A stretch of DNA of 64,000 nt from CAMDTE01 sp964504345 (GTDB lineage: Bacteria; Bacteroidota; Bacteroidia; Flavobacteriales; Schleiferiaceae). This document shows positions 53,305 to 60,258 of the stretch, piece after piece; position 1 is the first letter of the stretch; every line of letters starts with the position of its first letter. The stretch lies in the NCBI GenBank assembly GCA_964504345.1, contig CAZDDX010000001.1, positions 573,297 through 637,296 of the forward strand. Direction: 5' to 3'. Both the position numbers and the translations under genes were made by a program. A model generated the notes under the pieces. That model was given only the letters and a program-made list of their open reading frames with translations. It made no database searches and was not told the DNA's origin.

Positions 53305-53640
53305 ATGCCAAATATTCCCACCTTTTTCGAAAAGCGCTACTACCCAATTCGTGATGTAGCGGCTATGTTTGAGGTCAATACCTCCACGCTACGCTTTTGG
53401 GAAAAGCAGTTTCCGGAATTGCGTCCGAAAACGAATGCACGTGGTGTGCGCATGTACACCCCAGAAAACATTGAGACCCTGCGCCAGATTTATTATTTGG
53501 TCAAGGAACGGGGTTTTACCCTGAAAGGCGCAAAACAAAAAAAACAGCAAAATCCGGACGAAACGGCACAAGTGGAAGATGTGGTACGGCGTTTGATGAA
53601 GTTGCGTGAAGAACTGCAGCAGTTCAAAAAAACACTCTAA
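53305..53640 (+). CDS. MerR family transcriptional regulator
   Basis: 111 residues. N-terminal winged HTH of the MerR type: YYPIRDVAAMFEVNTSTLRFWEKQF with the recognition helix, then RPKTNARGVRMYTPENIETL in the wing and dimer helix beginning RQIYYLVKERGFTLKGAK. The C-terminal effector region is short and coiled (EDVVRRLMKLREELQQFKKTL). No metal-binding Cys is present, so it is not a classical MerR or CueR. It is the usual neighbour of lemA in Bacteroidota; its targets are unknown. Confidence 0.92.
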   Translation: MPNIPTFFEKRYYPIRDVAAMFEVNTSTLRFWEKQFPELRPKTNARGVRMYTPENIETLRQIYYLVKERGFTLKGAKQKKQQNPDETAQVEDVVRRLMKLREELQQFKKTL

Positions 53641-53656
53641 AAACAACGAACACACC

Positions 53657-54250
53657 ATGACCCGTTCCAACATCATCCTCCTTTCCGTGCTCGGCTTTTT
53701 GGTCCTTACCCTGTTGTGGGGCATTGGCCGGTACAACAACTTAGTTTCTTTGGACGAAGGTTCAACCAGTCAATGGGCCAACGTGGAAAGCGCCTACCAG
53801 CGACGCAGCGACCTCATCCCCAACCTGGTGAACACAGTCAAGGGCTATGCTAAATTTGAGCGTGAAACCTTGGAAGCCGTCGTCAATGCGCGCGCCAAGG
53901 CCACTTCTGTAACGGTTGACCCTACCAACCTCTCTCCCGAAAAACTGGCCGCATTTCAACGTGCGCAAGCCGGTGTGGGCAGTGCATTGGGCCGATTGCT
54001 CGTTACGGTTGAAAAATACCCGGACTTAAAGGCCAACCAAAACTTCCTGGACCTGCAAAAGCAGTTGGAGGGGACCGAAAACCGCATCAAAGTAGAGCGC
54101 GATCGCTTCAACGAGAGCGTGAAAGGCTACAATACCGCAGTTAAGCGCTTTCCGGGCAACCTGATCGCGGGAATGACCGGATTTGCGGCCAAAGGGTACT
54201 TTGAAGCAGAAGCCGGTTCGGAACAGGCGCCCGACGTCAATTTCGAATAA
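53657..54250 (+). CDS. LemA family protein
   Basis: 197 residues. One N-terminal membrane segment (NIILLSVLGFLVLTLLWGIG), then the LemA fold: RYNNLVSLDEGSTSQWANVE, YQRRSDLIPNLVNTVKGYA, and PDLKANQNFLDLQKQLEGTENRIKVERDRFNESVKGYN (split). Function unsettled; LemA proteins are usually encoded with TPM-domain proteins, as here. The ATG at 53657 follows the MerR stop by 16 bases. Confidence 0.94.
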   Translation: MTRSNIILLSVLGFLVLTLLWGIGRYNNLVSLDEGSTSQWANVESAYQRRSDLIPNLVNTVKGYAKFERETLEAVVNARAKATSVTVDPTNLSPEKLAAFQRAQAGVGSALGRLLVTVEKYPDLKANQNFLDLQKQLEGTENRIKVERDRFNESVKGYNTAVKRFPGNLIAGMTGFAAKGYFEAEAGSEQAPDVNFE

Positions 54251-54255
54251 GCACG

Positions 54256-54690
54256 GTGCCTCAACTTACACCGAGCGAAGAAAAAGCTGTTGTGGCTGCC
54301 ATTGCGGCAGCAGAGCAACGAACCAGCGGCGAAATTCGCGTGCATTTGGAAAAAAAATGCGCGCCAGACCAAGCGTACGCAGAAGCGGTTCGTTGGTTTG
54401 AAAAACTGCGCATGCACCAAACCCAAGAGCGAAACGGCATCTTGTTTTTACTGGCCCCCGAATCCCACGCCTTTGCGGTGGTTGGGGACGCGGGCATTCA
54501 TGCTCGCGTAGGCACTTCCTTTTGGGACGACGTTCGCGAGGCCGCACTGGCGCACTTCCGCGAAGGCCGGCTGGGCGACGGCTTGGTTGCGGGCATTCAT
54601 CTGTGCGGCGAGCAGTTGCACGAGCATTTCCCGTTTGACGGAAAAACGGACCAAAACGAATTGTCGGACGAAATCAGTCGGAACGCATGA
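54256..54690 (+). CDS. TPM domain protein, cytoplasmic
   Basis: 144 residues. TPM fold without signal or membrane segment: LTPSEEKAVVAAIAAAEQRTSGEIRVHLEKKC, then RNGILFLLAPESHAFAVVGDAGI and GTSFWDDVREAALAHFREGRLGDGLVAGI (split). The C-terminus continues with HLCGEQLHEHFPF. GTG start follows lemA by five bases. The following gene is a second, exported TPM protein. Members of the family have acid phosphatase activity in plants; the bacterial role is unclear. Confidence 0.88.
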   Translation: MPQLTPSEEKAVVAAIAAAEQRTSGEIRVHLEKKCAPDQAYAEAVRWFEKLRMHQTQERNGILFLLAPESHAFAVVGDAGIHARVGTSFWDDVREAALAHFREGRLGDGLVAGIHLCGEQLHEHFPFDGKTDQNELSDEISRNA

Positions 54691-55451
54691 AAAGTGCACT
54701 GGCTCGCGGACTGTTCTTGCTTCTAGGCTTTTGGAGTACGCTGCAGACACTAGCCGCCCAAGATTTGGGTCAATGGTCCAAAAACGACGGCTTGGTGGTT
54801 ATTCGTACGGCCAATAATCCGCTGAGCGCGGAGGAAGAACAGGCGCTGGAAGTTTTGCTCCAAACACGACTGGATTCGACTGGAGCGCGTTTGGTGGTTG
54901 TCTTAACCGACGGTGTACTGGACGACATCAACCTCTATGCAGTTGAGTTGGGCCAGCGTTGGGGCATTGGCTCCGCAGACGAGGACAACGGCGCCCTCCT
55001 CCTGGTGGACTTAGAAAACCGGCAAATGGCACTGCAAGTGGGCTATGGTTTGGAGGATGAATTGCCGGACATTACGTGCTCCCACATCATTCAAAACGAA
55101 ATTGTGCCTGCATTCAAATCAGGCAACGTGGCCGAAGGTCTGCGGGCTGGTGCTGAAGCCGTTTTTGCAGCCACCCAAGGTCAGTACCGAGCGCAAGAGC
55201 GCGGAGGAAAACAAAATCTCCCGATTTATGCCCCGCTTTTGGTGGTGGCCGTTCTCATGCTGTTGGCGTACCGAAACCGCAACAATCAGGGGCCTACCTA
55301 CGGTTCCGGTGGCCGTTCCGGCGGTGGACCGTTCTTTTTTCCCATGGGCGGCTTTGGCGGCGGCTCCGGTGGAGGCGGTTTTGGCGGAGGCGGCGGTGGC
55401 GCTTTTGGCGGCGGCGGTTTTGGCGGTGGCGGGTCCAGCGGCAGCTGGTAA
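54687..55451 (+). CDS. TPM domain protein, exported, with glycine-rich tail
   Basis: 254 residues. Signal peptide MKSALARGLFLLLGFWSTLQTLA; TPM domain with LQTRLDSTGARLVVVLTDGV, RWGIGSADEDNGALLLVDLENRQMALQVGYGLE (split) and CSHIIQNEIVPAFKSGN; a membrane helix (LPIYAPLLVVAVLMLLAYR) about residues 175-193; and a 50-residue Gly-rich tail ending GGGGSSGSW. This is the YgcG-like layout with the tail facing the cytoplasm. ATGA overlap with the preceding gene. The repeats at 55351-55448 are low-complexity GGY/GGF codons. Confidence 0.92.
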   Translation: MKSALARGLFLLLGFWSTLQTLAAQDLGQWSKNDGLVVIRTANNPLSAEEEQALEVLLQTRLDSTGARLVVVLTDGVLDDINLYAVELGQRWGIGSADEDNGALLLVDLENRQMALQVGYGLEDELPDITCSHIIQNEIVPAFKSGNVAEGLRAGAEAVFAATQGQYRAQERGGKQNLPIYAPLLVVAVLMLLAYRNRNNQGPTYGSGGRSGGGPFFFPMGGFGGGSGGGGFGGGGGGAFGGGGFGGGGSSGSW

Positions 55452-55583
55452 CCCAACCCGATCTGGCCGGTTCCCCACCAATCGTGCGCATTCCCCTGGT
55501 CTTTTGAGGTAAACGTGGATTTTTGCCGCGGCAATGCACGCGTTTGGCGAACAATCCCGACCTTTGCGGAAACTTTGCAAAAG

Positions 55584-55979
55584 ATGGCTAAAGGGATTAT
55601 TGTAGGACTTTTAAGCGCGACGCTTTTGGCGTTGACGGCTTGCGGAGGACCTTCGGGCGTGGGAATTGTGCGTCAACCGGAAAAGACCGTTTTGGTGGTG
55701 GTGAAAAAGACCCCCAACCAAGGGTTTGTGGTGAAAAGCGTGCGTTGGGAAGATTCCAAAGCCAAAAAATCCACAGACGCTCAAGTGCAAACCACTACCG
55801 AAAATGGTGCTAAGGCCGTTTTGAATCCCAAGGGGTACAAAACTTTTGGTTTGTTGACTGAAGTTCCTGCCGGAGCCGGATTTACGCCGGACCGTCTGGT
55901 CGTTAGCTACCAAATAGAAAAAGGCAAGAAGACCAAGAAAATGGTCGTGAAAAAAGTGGCTGCGGCCCCCACCCGTTAA
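55584..55979 (+). CDS. Small lipoprotein, unknown function
   Basis: 131 residues. Lipobox LLALTAC with Cys20, so lipid-modified. The remainder is Lys-rich with alternating strand-like residues (KTVLVVVKKTPNQGFVVKSVRW, DRLVVSYQIEKGKKTKKMVV) and no known domain. ATG at 55584 gives a clean signal peptide. A GACCTTTG motif just upstream resembles the -7 box but is imperfect. The gene is 132 bases after the TPM gene. Confidence 0.7.
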   Translation: MAKGIIVGLLSATLLALTACGGPSGVGIVRQPEKTVLVVVKKTPNQGFVVKSVRWEDSKAKKSTDAQVQTTTENGAKAVLNPKGYKTFGLLTEVPAGAGFTPDRLVVSYQIEKGKKTKKMVVKKVAAAPTR

Positions 55980-55991
55980 CCCCTATCCAAG

Positions 55992-56405
55992 GTGATTTAC
56001 ATTGAGCGGACCGAGTCGTTTAGCGCGGCCCACCAACTGTTCAACCCCAAGTGGACGGACGAGCAAAACGACGCCGTTTTTGGCAAGTGTGCCAACCGCG
56101 CCTACCACGGACATAATTTTAAATTGACCGTGGTGGTGAAGGGTGAAGTCAATCCAGACACCGGTTTTGTACTCAATTTGGTGGACCTGAAGCAGGTCAT
56201 GATGGACTGCGTGGTGGACCGCGTGGACCACAAAAACCTCAATGTGGATGTGCCGTTCCTTCAGGGCGTATTGCCCTCTACCGAAAACCTAGCGATCGCC
56301 TTTTGGGCCTTGCTCCGCCAACCCATAGCAGACTTGGGTGGCACCTTGCACTGCATTCGCTTGCGCGAAACCGATAAAAACGCGGTGGAATACTACGGCG
56401 AATAA
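55992..56405 (+). CDS. queD: 6-carboxytetrahydropterin/6-pyruvoyltetrahydropterin synthase (QueD/PTPS family)
   Basis: 137 residues. Zinc ligands His14 (FSAAHQLF) and the His pair of YHGHNF; catalytic Cys in FGKCANRAYHGHNF. It has FVLNLVDLKQVM, VDHKNLNVDVPF, STENLA and RLRETDKNAVEYYGE, as in the family. The NLVDLK/DHKNLN pattern looks nearer to eukaryote-type PTPS than to E. coli QueD, so 6-pyruvoyl activity is possible. With tgt in the window a queuosine role is natural. GTG start; 12 bases after the lipoprotein. Confidence 0.85.
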   Translation: MIYIERTESFSAAHQLFNPKWTDEQNDAVFGKCANRAYHGHNFKLTVVVKGEVNPDTGFVLNLVDLKQVMMDCVVDRVDHKNLNVDVPFLQGVLPSTENLAIAFWALLRQPIADLGGTLHCIRLRETDKNAVEYYGE

Positions 56406-56447
56406 ACCGTCGGACCCCTCCCCCTCCCGACATTCAACCTGTCCCCC

Positions 56448-57317
56448 ATGAAACAAGCCTACCTCTTTCCCGGCCAGGGTTCCCAATTCACCGGAATGGG
56501 CCAAAACCTTTTTGACGCAGACCCCACCTACTTCCGCCGCGCGGACGAACTGTTGGGATTTTCGCTGACGGACATCATGTTTACCGGATCTGACGAAGAC
56601 CTGAAACAGACCAAGGTGACGCAGCCGGCCGTTTTTCTGCATTCCGTGGCGCAAGCCTTTGCCCTGGGAGATTCCTTCCGTCCGGATTTGGTGGCCGGCC
56701 ATTCGTTGGGCGAATTTTCCGCCTTGGTTGCCGCCGGTGCCTTGTCTTTTGAGGACGGTTTGAAGTTGGTCTACACCCGCGCGTTGGCTATGCAGAAGGC
56801 CTGCGAAGCACAACCGTCCACCATGGCCGCCATCTTGGGCTTGCCGGACGAAACCGTAGAAAACATTTGCGCCGCCACGGACGGCGTGGTGGTTGCCGCG
56901 AACTACAATAGCCCTGGGCAGTTGGTGATTTCTGGTGCGTTCCCTGCGGTGGAAGCCGCTTGCGAGGCCGCGAAGGCCGCCGGCGCCAAGCGTGCCTTGT
57001 TGTTGCCGGTGGGCGGTGCTTTTCACTCGCCGCTGATGGAGCCGGCCCGCGCCGAGTTGGCCGCTGCTATTGCCGCAACGACCTTTCACCAGCCCGTGTG
57101 CCCGGTGGTGCAAAACGTGGTGGCTCAAGCCGTTTCAGACCCCGCACAAATCCAGGAGCATTTGATTGCGCAACTCACCGGCCCGGTCAAGTGGACCCAG
57201 TCCGTGCAAGCCATGGGCGCCGCAGGCATCGGTCGGTTTGTGGAAGTCGGTCCCGGCAAAGTGTTGCAGGGATTGGTGAAAAAGATTCTTCCCGAAGCTG
57301 AAGTATTGTCCGCATGA
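56448..57317 (+). CDS. fabD: Malonyl-CoA:ACP transacylase
   Basis: 289 residues. Loads malonyl onto ACP for fatty acid synthesis. AYLFPGQGSQFTGMGQNLF is the N-terminal oxyanion region, VAGHSLGEFSALVAAGAL has the nucleophile Ser86, and LLPVGGAFHSPLMEPA the catalytic His. NSPGQLVISG also conserved. Length normal. ATGA overlap with the following mvaD gene. Confidence 0.97.
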   Translation: MKQAYLFPGQGSQFTGMGQNLFDADPTYFRRADELLGFSLTDIMFTGSDEDLKQTKVTQPAVFLHSVAQAFALGDSFRPDLVAGHSLGEFSALVAAGALSFEDGLKLVYTRALAMQKACEAQPSTMAAILGLPDETVENICAATDGVVVAANYNSPGQLVISGAFPAVEAACEAAKAAGAKRALLLPVGGAFHSPLMEPARAELAAAIAATTFHQPVCPVVQNVVAQAVSDPAQIQEHLIAQLTGPVKWTQSVQAMGAAGIGRFVEVGPGKVLQGLVKKILPEAEVLSA

Positions 57318-58354
57318 GTTTCCATACCGCCTGGCAAAGTCCGTCCAACATTGCGTTGGTCAAGTACTGGGGGAAAACGCATCCCCAGTTGCCCACCAAC
57401 CCTTCGTTGAGCATGACGCTGGACGCCTGCCGCACAGAGACGTTGGTGGAAATTGTACCCGGGGGTGGAAAAATTCAGGTGTGGGTGGACGGCGTGGATA
57501 CTCCGTCGTTTGTGCCCAAGGTAGCCGGCTTTTTCAAGGCCATTGCCGAGCGCCATCCGTGGACCGCACATTTTGATTGGCGCATCCAAACCCACAACAC
57601 CTTTCCGCATTCCAGCGGCATTGCCAGTTCTGCCAGCGGCATGAGCGCCCTGGCGTTGTGCGTGGTTTCCTTGGCTCGCGAGTTTCAGGAACGCATTCCC
57701 GCAAAAGACGATCTGCGCGAAGCCAGCGTCTTGGCCCGACTGGGCTCCGGAAGCGCCTCACGCAGTGTGTACGGCGGCTGGGTGGTTTGGGGCCGAACGC
57801 CCTCCGTCCCGGGCAGCAACCAGGAGTGGGCCCATCCCTACCCGCACACTGTAGACCCGGTCTTTTCGGATTTCCGGGACACCGTTTTGTTGGTGGACGT
57901 CGGGCAAAAAGCGGTTTCCAGCACCGTAGGGCACGGATTGATGAACGGACACCCGTTTGCGGAGGCCCGATTTGCCACGGCGCACAACAACCTAGCGGCG
58001 TTCCAACCCATCCTCGCCAGCGGAGACGTTGATTCCTTTTTGGCGTTGGCCGAACGCGAGGCGTTGATGCTCCACGGCCTGATGATGGCGTCCAACCCGC
58101 CTTTTGTGCTGATGAAGCCGGAAACGTTGGCCATCTTGGAGAAAATTCAAAACGCGCGTCGCGACGGCCTGGAAGTGGGTTTCACTTTGGACGCCGGTGC
58201 CAACGTGCACGTGCTGTATCCAGCGCGCGCTGAACAATCCGTTCGGGAATTTGTTACCACCTCGTTGTCTGCGCATTGCAAGGACGGCGCCTTCATCCAC
58301 GACCGCGTGGGTGCAGGTCCCCAACAACTGACCGAACCCAAGCCCCTGCTTTGA
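57314..58354 (+). CDS. mvaD: Diphosphomevalonate decarboxylase
   Basis: 346 residues. ATP-dependent decarboxylation giving isopentenyl diphosphate. GHMP family: WQSPSNIALVKYWGKTHPQLPTNPSLSMTLD (split), the ATP loop FPHSSGIASSASGMSALAL, RLGSGSASRSVYGGW, and the C-terminal FTLDAGANVHVLYPA. Length near the eukaryotic-type enzyme. Overlaps fabD by four bases; the next gene is a mevalonate-kinase-like GHMP kinase whose proposed start overlaps its stop. Confidence 0.95.
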   Translation: MSFHTAWQSPSNIALVKYWGKTHPQLPTNPSLSMTLDACRTETLVEIVPGGGKIQVWVDGVDTPSFVPKVAGFFKAIAERHPWTAHFDWRIQTHNTFPHSSGIASSASGMSALALCVVSLAREFQERIPAKDDLREASVLARLGSGSASRSVYGGWVVWGRTPSVPGSNQEWAHPYPHTVDPVFSDFRDTVLLVDVGQKAVSSTVGHGLMNGHPFAEARFATAHNNLAAFQPILASGDVDSFLALAEREALMLHGLMMASNPPFVLMKPETLAILEKIQNARRDGLEVGFTLDAGANVHVLYPARAEQSVREFVTTSLSAHCKDGAFIHDRVGAGPQQLTEPKPLL

Positions 58355-59307
58355 ATTCCGTAAACCCCTCCTTTTTCGCAAAAATCCTGCTCTTCGGGGA
58401 GTACGGCATCATCCGCGACGCCATGGCGTTGTCCATTCCGTTCAAGGAATATCGCGGTTCGTTCCGCTTTGTACCGACGGACGCTGCTTCGGTTGCTTCT
58501 GAAGTCACGGAATCTCAGGAGGCACTGCGCGCCTTTGCGCGTCATCTGCACGCACTGGCAGACAGCGGAGAAGCTTTAGCGGCCTTGAATTTAGTTCAGC
58601 TCGACGCCGACTTGGACCGGGGTTTGTTTTTTGATTCGTCCATTCCGCAGGGATTTGGCGTGGGCTCGTCCGGAGCCCTCGTAGCGGCGCTGTACGCTCG
58701 CTACGCCGTCAACCCCATTCCCGTGGATCATCAGCTTAACAAAGACCGTTTAGTGGCTTTAAAAGCCGAACTGGCGCAAATGGAAAGCTTTTTCCACGGA
58801 CGCAGTTCCGGCATCGACCCCACGATTTGCTACCTGCAATTGCCGCTGTTGATTCGGTCGTCGGACGATTTGGGCACGGTCCTCCTTCCGGAAGAAAACG
58901 CGGAAGGCAAGGGGGCTGTTTTCCTCATCAATTCCGGCGCGCCTGGGGAAACCCAACCGCTGGTGACCCACTTCATGGAAAAGCTGAAAGAAGAAGGGTT
59001 CCGCAAGGTGATGAAGGATCAGTTCAAGAAGTACAACGATGCCTGCATCCAAGCTTTTCTGCAAGGAGATCCCGGGGCCTTGTTCCGCAACCTCAAGCCG
59101 CTGAGTCGCTTGGCGTTGGAGCATTTTGACCCGATGATCCCTTCCGGCTACCACGAATTGTGGCAAAAGGGCATCGACACGAATGCCTACTATCTGAAGC
59201 TGTGCGGTTCTGGCGGCGGCGGGTACATCTTGGGCTTTGCCCCGGATTTTGAGGCAGCAGCTCCCCTGTTGAAAACCCACGACCCCGAGGTCATTTTCCG
59301 CTTCTAA
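58351..59307 (+). CDS. GHMP kinase, probable mevalonate kinase
   Basis: 318 residues. FFAKILLFGEYGIIRDAMAL is the N-terminal motif, DSSIPQGFGVGSSGALVAALYARY the GHMP ATP loop, FFHGRSSGIDPTICYLQLPL the second, and LKLCGSGGGGYILGFAPDFE the third. Phosphorylates mevalonate by family assignment. No ATG upstream of AKILLFGE; TTG at 58351, overlapping the mvaD TGA, is proposed. Phosphomevalonate kinase is not in the window. Confidence 0.88.
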   Translation: MNSVNPSFFAKILLFGEYGIIRDAMALSIPFKEYRGSFRFVPTDAASVASEVTESQEALRAFARHLHALADSGEALAALNLVQLDADLDRGLFFDSSIPQGFGVGSSGALVAALYARYAVNPIPVDHQLNKDRLVALKAELAQMESFFHGRSSGIDPTICYLQLPLLIRSSDDLGTVLLPEENAEGKGAVFLINSGAPGETQPLVTHFMEKLKEEGFRKVMKDQFKKYNDACIQAFLQGDPGALFRNLKPLSRLALEHFDPMIPSGYHELWQKGIDTNAYYLKLCGSGGGGYILGFAPDFEAAAPLLKTHDPEVIFRF

Positions 59308-60165
59308 TTGGCTGGTTTGCCCCGGAAACTTGCCCTGCGGACGGCCGCACTTTTGCTGGCAGTCCGGTGGTACAATATTGCTTATTTAACGGTTGCCCAA
59401 GGTGTTTTTCTCTGGAAACTCCTTCAAAGCAACCCAGCAGCTTGGGATTTTAACGGAGGTTGGTCCGTTGCGGTTTTGCTGCTGCTGATCAATGCCCTTT
59501 TGGTCTCCGGCGGATCCTTGATCAATAATTTCTACGACGCCGAACACGACCTCATTCATCGTCCTTGGCGTACGTTGTTTGAACGCACCGTGGTGCGCAA
59601 GTACGGCATTCCTTTGGCCTTTTCCTTTTGGTTTTTTGGCCTGGGCTTGGCCTGGCACTTGGGCACCCGCATGGGTCTTTTTTTCGCCGTGTACGCGGCA
59701 CTCCTGTGGATTTATTCGCACAAGAGGCGGTCGTTGGACCGGGGCGCACACGCCGTGGCCGCAGGCCTGGCTTTTCTGCCCTTCCTGAGCTGCAGTTTGT
59801 GGTTGAACACCTTGCCGTGGCATTTATTGGTGTACGGCCTGGTATTGCTTTTGGTGGAGTCTGCGCGCCAAGCGGCCAAGTCCGCCCAAACACACCCGGA
59901 GGTGCGCGGATACCGGGAGTCCCAAGCGGTGCTTTTCACGGCGGCTGCGGCGGCGGTGATTTCCGGCTGGTGGTTGGAGCAACCGGGACTTATTTCACTC
60001 GGTTTTCCCGCAGGCCTGTCCGTGGCTTTTTTGCGGTCTTTGGAGCGTATTTCCTATGTTAACGGTGTGCACGAACCGGTCAAGGCCCAACACGCGCGAA
60101 ATCTAGATACCTTTTTGAAGGTATATCTGATTTACTCCATGGGGGTTCTGGTATTTGTGCTGTAG
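59308..60165 (+). CDS. UbiA-family prenyltransferase
   Basis: 285 residues with eight or nine membrane helices. The first Asp-rich prenyl-diphosphate site reads GGSLINNFYDAEHDLIHRP, giving NxxxDxxxD. The second Asp motif is weak: LDRGAHAV. Family members include geranylgeranylglycerol-phosphate and heme or quinone prenyltransferases; the acceptor is not determinable. Its TTG start immediately follows the kinase stop, so mvaD, kinase and UbiA gene are one unit. Confidence 0.85.
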   Translation: MAGLPRKLALRTAALLLAVRWYNIAYLTVAQGVFLWKLLQSNPAAWDFNGGWSVAVLLLLINALLVSGGSLINNFYDAEHDLIHRPWRTLFERTVVRKYGIPLAFSFWFFGLGLAWHLGTRMGLFFAVYAALLWIYSHKRRSLDRGAHAVAAGLAFLPFLSCSLWLNTLPWHLLVYGLVLLLVESARQAAKSAQTHPEVRGYRESQAVLFTAAAAAVISGWWLEQPGLISLGFPAGLSVAFLRSLERISYVNGVHEPVKAQHARNLDTFLKVYLIYSMGVLVFVL

Positions 60166-60258
60166 CCAATCGTTTGGCTCTTCACGGAACCAGCTGCTAA
60201 GCGCTGAACGGAAAGCTGCTGCAACGCGTTGCGCGGGCAGCACATCACTCACCAAGCC

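Noticed and set aside
55351..55448. Possible tandem repeat or CRISPR-like array
   Set aside because: The repeated GGCGGT/GGTGGC codons encode the Gly-rich tail of the TPM protein and have no spacers.
55294..55580. Pro-rich minus-strand frames over the TPM tail
   Set aside because: They are the reverse complement of GGN glycine codons (Pro/Ala repeats), not a separate gene.
60166..60258. Terminator between UbiA and the T9SS gene
   Set aside because: Only short imperfect inverted repeats and no T run were seen.
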